A DNA stretch of 34,671 bases from Candidatus Peribacteria bacterium (GTDB taxonomy: Bacteria > Patescibacteria > JAEDAM01 > Absconditabacterales > Absconditicoccaceae), in contig JAISKI010000016.1 of NCBI GenBank assembly GCA_031261265.1, positions 1-34,671 of the forward strand, written 5' to 3'. Position 1 is the first letter of the stretch, and each line of letters begins with the position of its first letter. The notes beneath the pieces were generated by a model. That model ran no database searches. It was not told where the DNA came from and saw nothing but the letters and a program-made list of their open reading frames with translations. This document shows, piece by piece, positions 32,736 to 34,671 of this stretch. The translations under genes and the position numbers were made by a program.

Positions 32736-34445
32736 TTAAGCTAATCCTTTCTCTGCTATCAACATCACATTGGTCGGAGTATCGACAATCGGAAGAAGCT
32801 CTCACTCCTCTCCTTCATCAAACAGTTCCACTTTCCCTTTTCGTCTATTCTCCACAATCCAGTCGTTCGTATATGCTCCACTTCCCGCCTGCAAAGTCAG
32901 TCAGTTTTCTTTTAACATTTTCTCCCAGTCTGAGTAAGCAAAATCACAAAATCTCTCATGCATTTCAGATTCTCGGTTGAGCGTATATTCTTTTTTAGAT
33001 AAAAATTCACAAATCGACTTGTAGGGTGCCTGAATATATTCCTCTCCATCCTTTTGTACAATAGTATAAGAAATCTGATCTCCTTCCTCCTTTCTGAAAT
33101 CCTGAGCAAAACGGAGGAATCTTTCATGGGTAGACAAGCTTTCCAAAAAGTTTCTTAGCTCTGTTTTATACTGCTCATAATCTTCTTTTCTCAATTCCTG
33201 ACTTGGCTCTGGATAACGCTCTGAAGCTCCATCAGTTTTTGAGAAATTTGCTAAAATGGTTCTATCGCCATTTTCTGGACCGATCACATCCACATTGATT
33301 CGTCTTCCTCCTGGTTTGAGCTGAGTGGTAATCAGCTTTATCATTTTTTCTAAAGCCTCTTTGGACTGATACGAATACACTTCATGCGTCAATGAAAAAC
33401 TGGTAAATGCATCTATAGAATTCTCCTCAAAAGACTGATCCTTTACAACATTTTCTTGCAAGAAAAAGACATAATCACTTTTAAAATATTGTCAGCTTTC
33501 TTTTCTTTTTACACATTCATCAAAAAGAGTTCTTGCTGCCTCAATACCATAAAACTTGGTATTTTGTAGCATAGGATTTTTTGTCATTTCTTCTATTAAC
33601 GCTCCATTACAACATCCAATATCAACAATTTTTTCATCCTCTGGACGCAGATAGTCTTTGATTTGTTGATATTTTCTCTCTGCTCCATTATCAAATGATT
33701 TAAGGTATTCTCTGTAATCTCTGGTTTCTGTCAAATCTCCATCACTCCCTAAAAGATCATCATCAAAAAGATTACGAATATAAGGAACAAGCTGATAATT
33801 TTCATAGAGTTTTATCGTTTCCTTAGTTATTTTGTCCAATACCTTGTCATCTACATTTCGATAGGATCCATCTTTTGCTCTAGCTAATTCTGCCAAATAT
33901 TCAAGCAGTTCCCAGGGTCTCTCTGCTAGATATTCAGGATTTTCTAGTGTTCAAGGTTTTAATTCTGCTGGCAAAATCTGATATCAGAGTTTTTGGAATT
34001 GTTTGATGAGTTCGGGAGTAGAAGTAAGTGCTATAGTATTTTCAGGGGAAAGACGGAAGCGTCCCTGACTTTCTATACCAATTTTTTCAATTATATAACT
34101 TGCAAAATTATCTGAATGGGTAATATCATCTATTGAATATTGAAAGGTATTTCTATCAAGGGTTTGACCAAAACGGTCCAAAAGCATCGTTCTTTTGGAA
34201 ATATCCAAAGGATTTCTACTCGTTCCTTTATGATTTGCCGAAGTAATCGGGAAAATCAAATTTTTAGCTTTTAGTCCTGGTGCAAATTTTAGAGGTGTCC
34301 CCTCAACAGACAAAGTATCACATAAGTCTTTAGCTAGGACTTTTCCAATGTAATGTCCCCAATACGTTGTAGTGAGATGATGCCTTCCAGGAACAATAAT
34401 ATTAATTTCTGGCATATAGACATCTTTTTTAGCAGATTCTATCAT
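32736..34445 (-). CDS. Fusion of an NMN-adenylyltransferase-like domain and a SAM-dependent methyltransferase
   Basis: Five TGA-Gly codons join three fragments into a 569-residue protein. Residues 13-160 resemble archaeal-type NMN adenylyltransferase (NadM): NIIVPGRHHLTTTYWGHY stands where GRFQPFHxGH is expected, and FPITSANHKGTSRNPLDISKR matches the SA-x-SHT-x-NPF-x-ER block. The first His of HxGH is replaced (YWGH), so activity is uncertain. Residues 265-480 are a class I methyltransferase with KIVDIGCCNGALIEEM (D275), FYGIEAA and AFTSFSLTHEVYSY. The C-terminal 60 residues are a small strand-rich tail. The promoter is at 34482. The two domains could modify a nucleotide-linked substrate in turn, but that is inference. 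Confidence 0.7.
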
Positions 34446-34481
34446 AGTCGTATACCTACATATAAAATGTTTACTTTATAT

Positions 34482-34509
34482 AGTATAATCATTTTAATAT
34501 TTATGTCAA
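34482..34509 (-). promoter_or_regulatory. Promoter of the NMNAT-like/methyltransferase gene
   Basis: On the minus strand TTGACA, 16 nt, TATACT. The quasi-palindrome TCAACATACGGTTGA (34506-34520) overlaps the -35 box, as at 20885. Confidence 0.7.
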
Positions 34510-34564
34510 CATACGGTTGAGTAATTTTTCTAATGAAATCTGTATCTTAGAGAGTAAATTAATA

Positions 34565-34600
34565 AAACAGCCCTAAACTTATGGGGCTGTTTCTTTTTTT
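34565..34600 (+). terminator. Plus-strand terminator without an obvious gene
   Basis: AAACAGCCC, 10-nt loop, GGGCTGTTT, then CTTTTTTT. No plus-strand gene precedes it within this window; the transcript it ends may be a small RNA from 34515-34565. The last 70 bases contain a weak minus-strand hairpin (TGATAA/TTATCA) with a T-run, and no gene. Confidence 0.6.
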
Positions 34601-34671
34601 ATCTACTAATATTTTTCTCTTCAAAAAAAGGTGATAATCCTTATTGTGTAGTTATCAAGCAAACACATGGA

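Noticed and set aside
1..34671. CRISPR arrays, tRNA or rRNA genes, insertion sequences
   Set aside because: No regularly spaced repeats, no cloverleaf with CCA-type end, no transposase or terminal repeats were seen; the two truD repeats are small and carry no gene.

Overview
The window comes from a bacterium that reads TGA as glycine (genetic code 25), which points to the CPR lineages Absconditabacteria (SR1) or Gracilibacteria. Many conserved proteins are interrupted only by TGA, always in one frame, and glycine at those points restores known motifs: GPMLGW in TruD, KIGGELIYSTCT in an RsmB-type methyltransferase, KPTLGSHGES in an ATP-grasp, and the joins in NadE, AtpB and an ADP-ribosylglycohydrolase. 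Gene coordinates here are given after reading TGA as Gly. TAA and TAG are the stops. The DNA is AT-rich. I see no rRNA, tRNA, CRISPR array or transposase.

Layout, left to right. 1-2.1 kb: tail of an unknown gene, truD carrying two palindromic repeats inside its coding frame, and a small protein with a paralog at 21.9 kb. 2.2-8.3 kb: a radical-SAM island, made of a fused ATP-grasp/radical-SAM/SPASM protein on the plus strand that converges on a minus-strand operon of two small helical proteins (one with a Ser/Lys-rich tail), an RlmN-like radical SAM enzyme, a methyltransferase-like protein and a B12-binding radical SAM enzyme. 8.6-11.4 kb: an ADP-ribosylglycohydrolase and glutamine-dependent NAD synthetase. 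11.7-16.4 kb: rRNA methyltransferase, lipoprotein and membrane proteins. 16.5-17.2 kb: a structured leader RNA with a competing terminator before a small Cys-containing membrane protein. 17.4-20.8 kb: a beta-barrel-like secreted protein, a lone atpB and a GapN-type dehydrogenase. 20.9-27.4 kb: three small proteins, then a PP2C / kinase / isochorismatase-fold / vWA operon (TerY-P-like triad). 27.5-34.4 kb: EamA transporter, an unknown protein, a Zn-ribbon-like protein with a deoxyribosyltransferase-like protein, malate dehydrogenase with a radical SAM protein, and a fusion of an NMNAT-like domain to a methyltransferase.

Three themes tie the window together. First, genes fall into TGA-rich and TGA-free classes; the TGA-free ones often sit behind near-identical TTGACT promoters with a GATATATATATC spacer, which suggests transfer from a standard-code donor or selection on expressed genes. 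Second, several genes concern NAD or ADP-ribose (NadE, ADP-ribosylglycohydrolase, isochorismatase-fold amidase, deoxyribosyltransferase-like, NMNAT-like), and a shared palindrome AATTGTAGTATACACAATT covers the -10 box of nadE, of the radical-SAM operon and, as a variant, of the PP2C/kinase operon. Third, the radical-SAM island looks like a system that modifies a peptide or protein, with the small helical proteins as possible substrates. All functions rest on motifs read by eye; no database search was possible.
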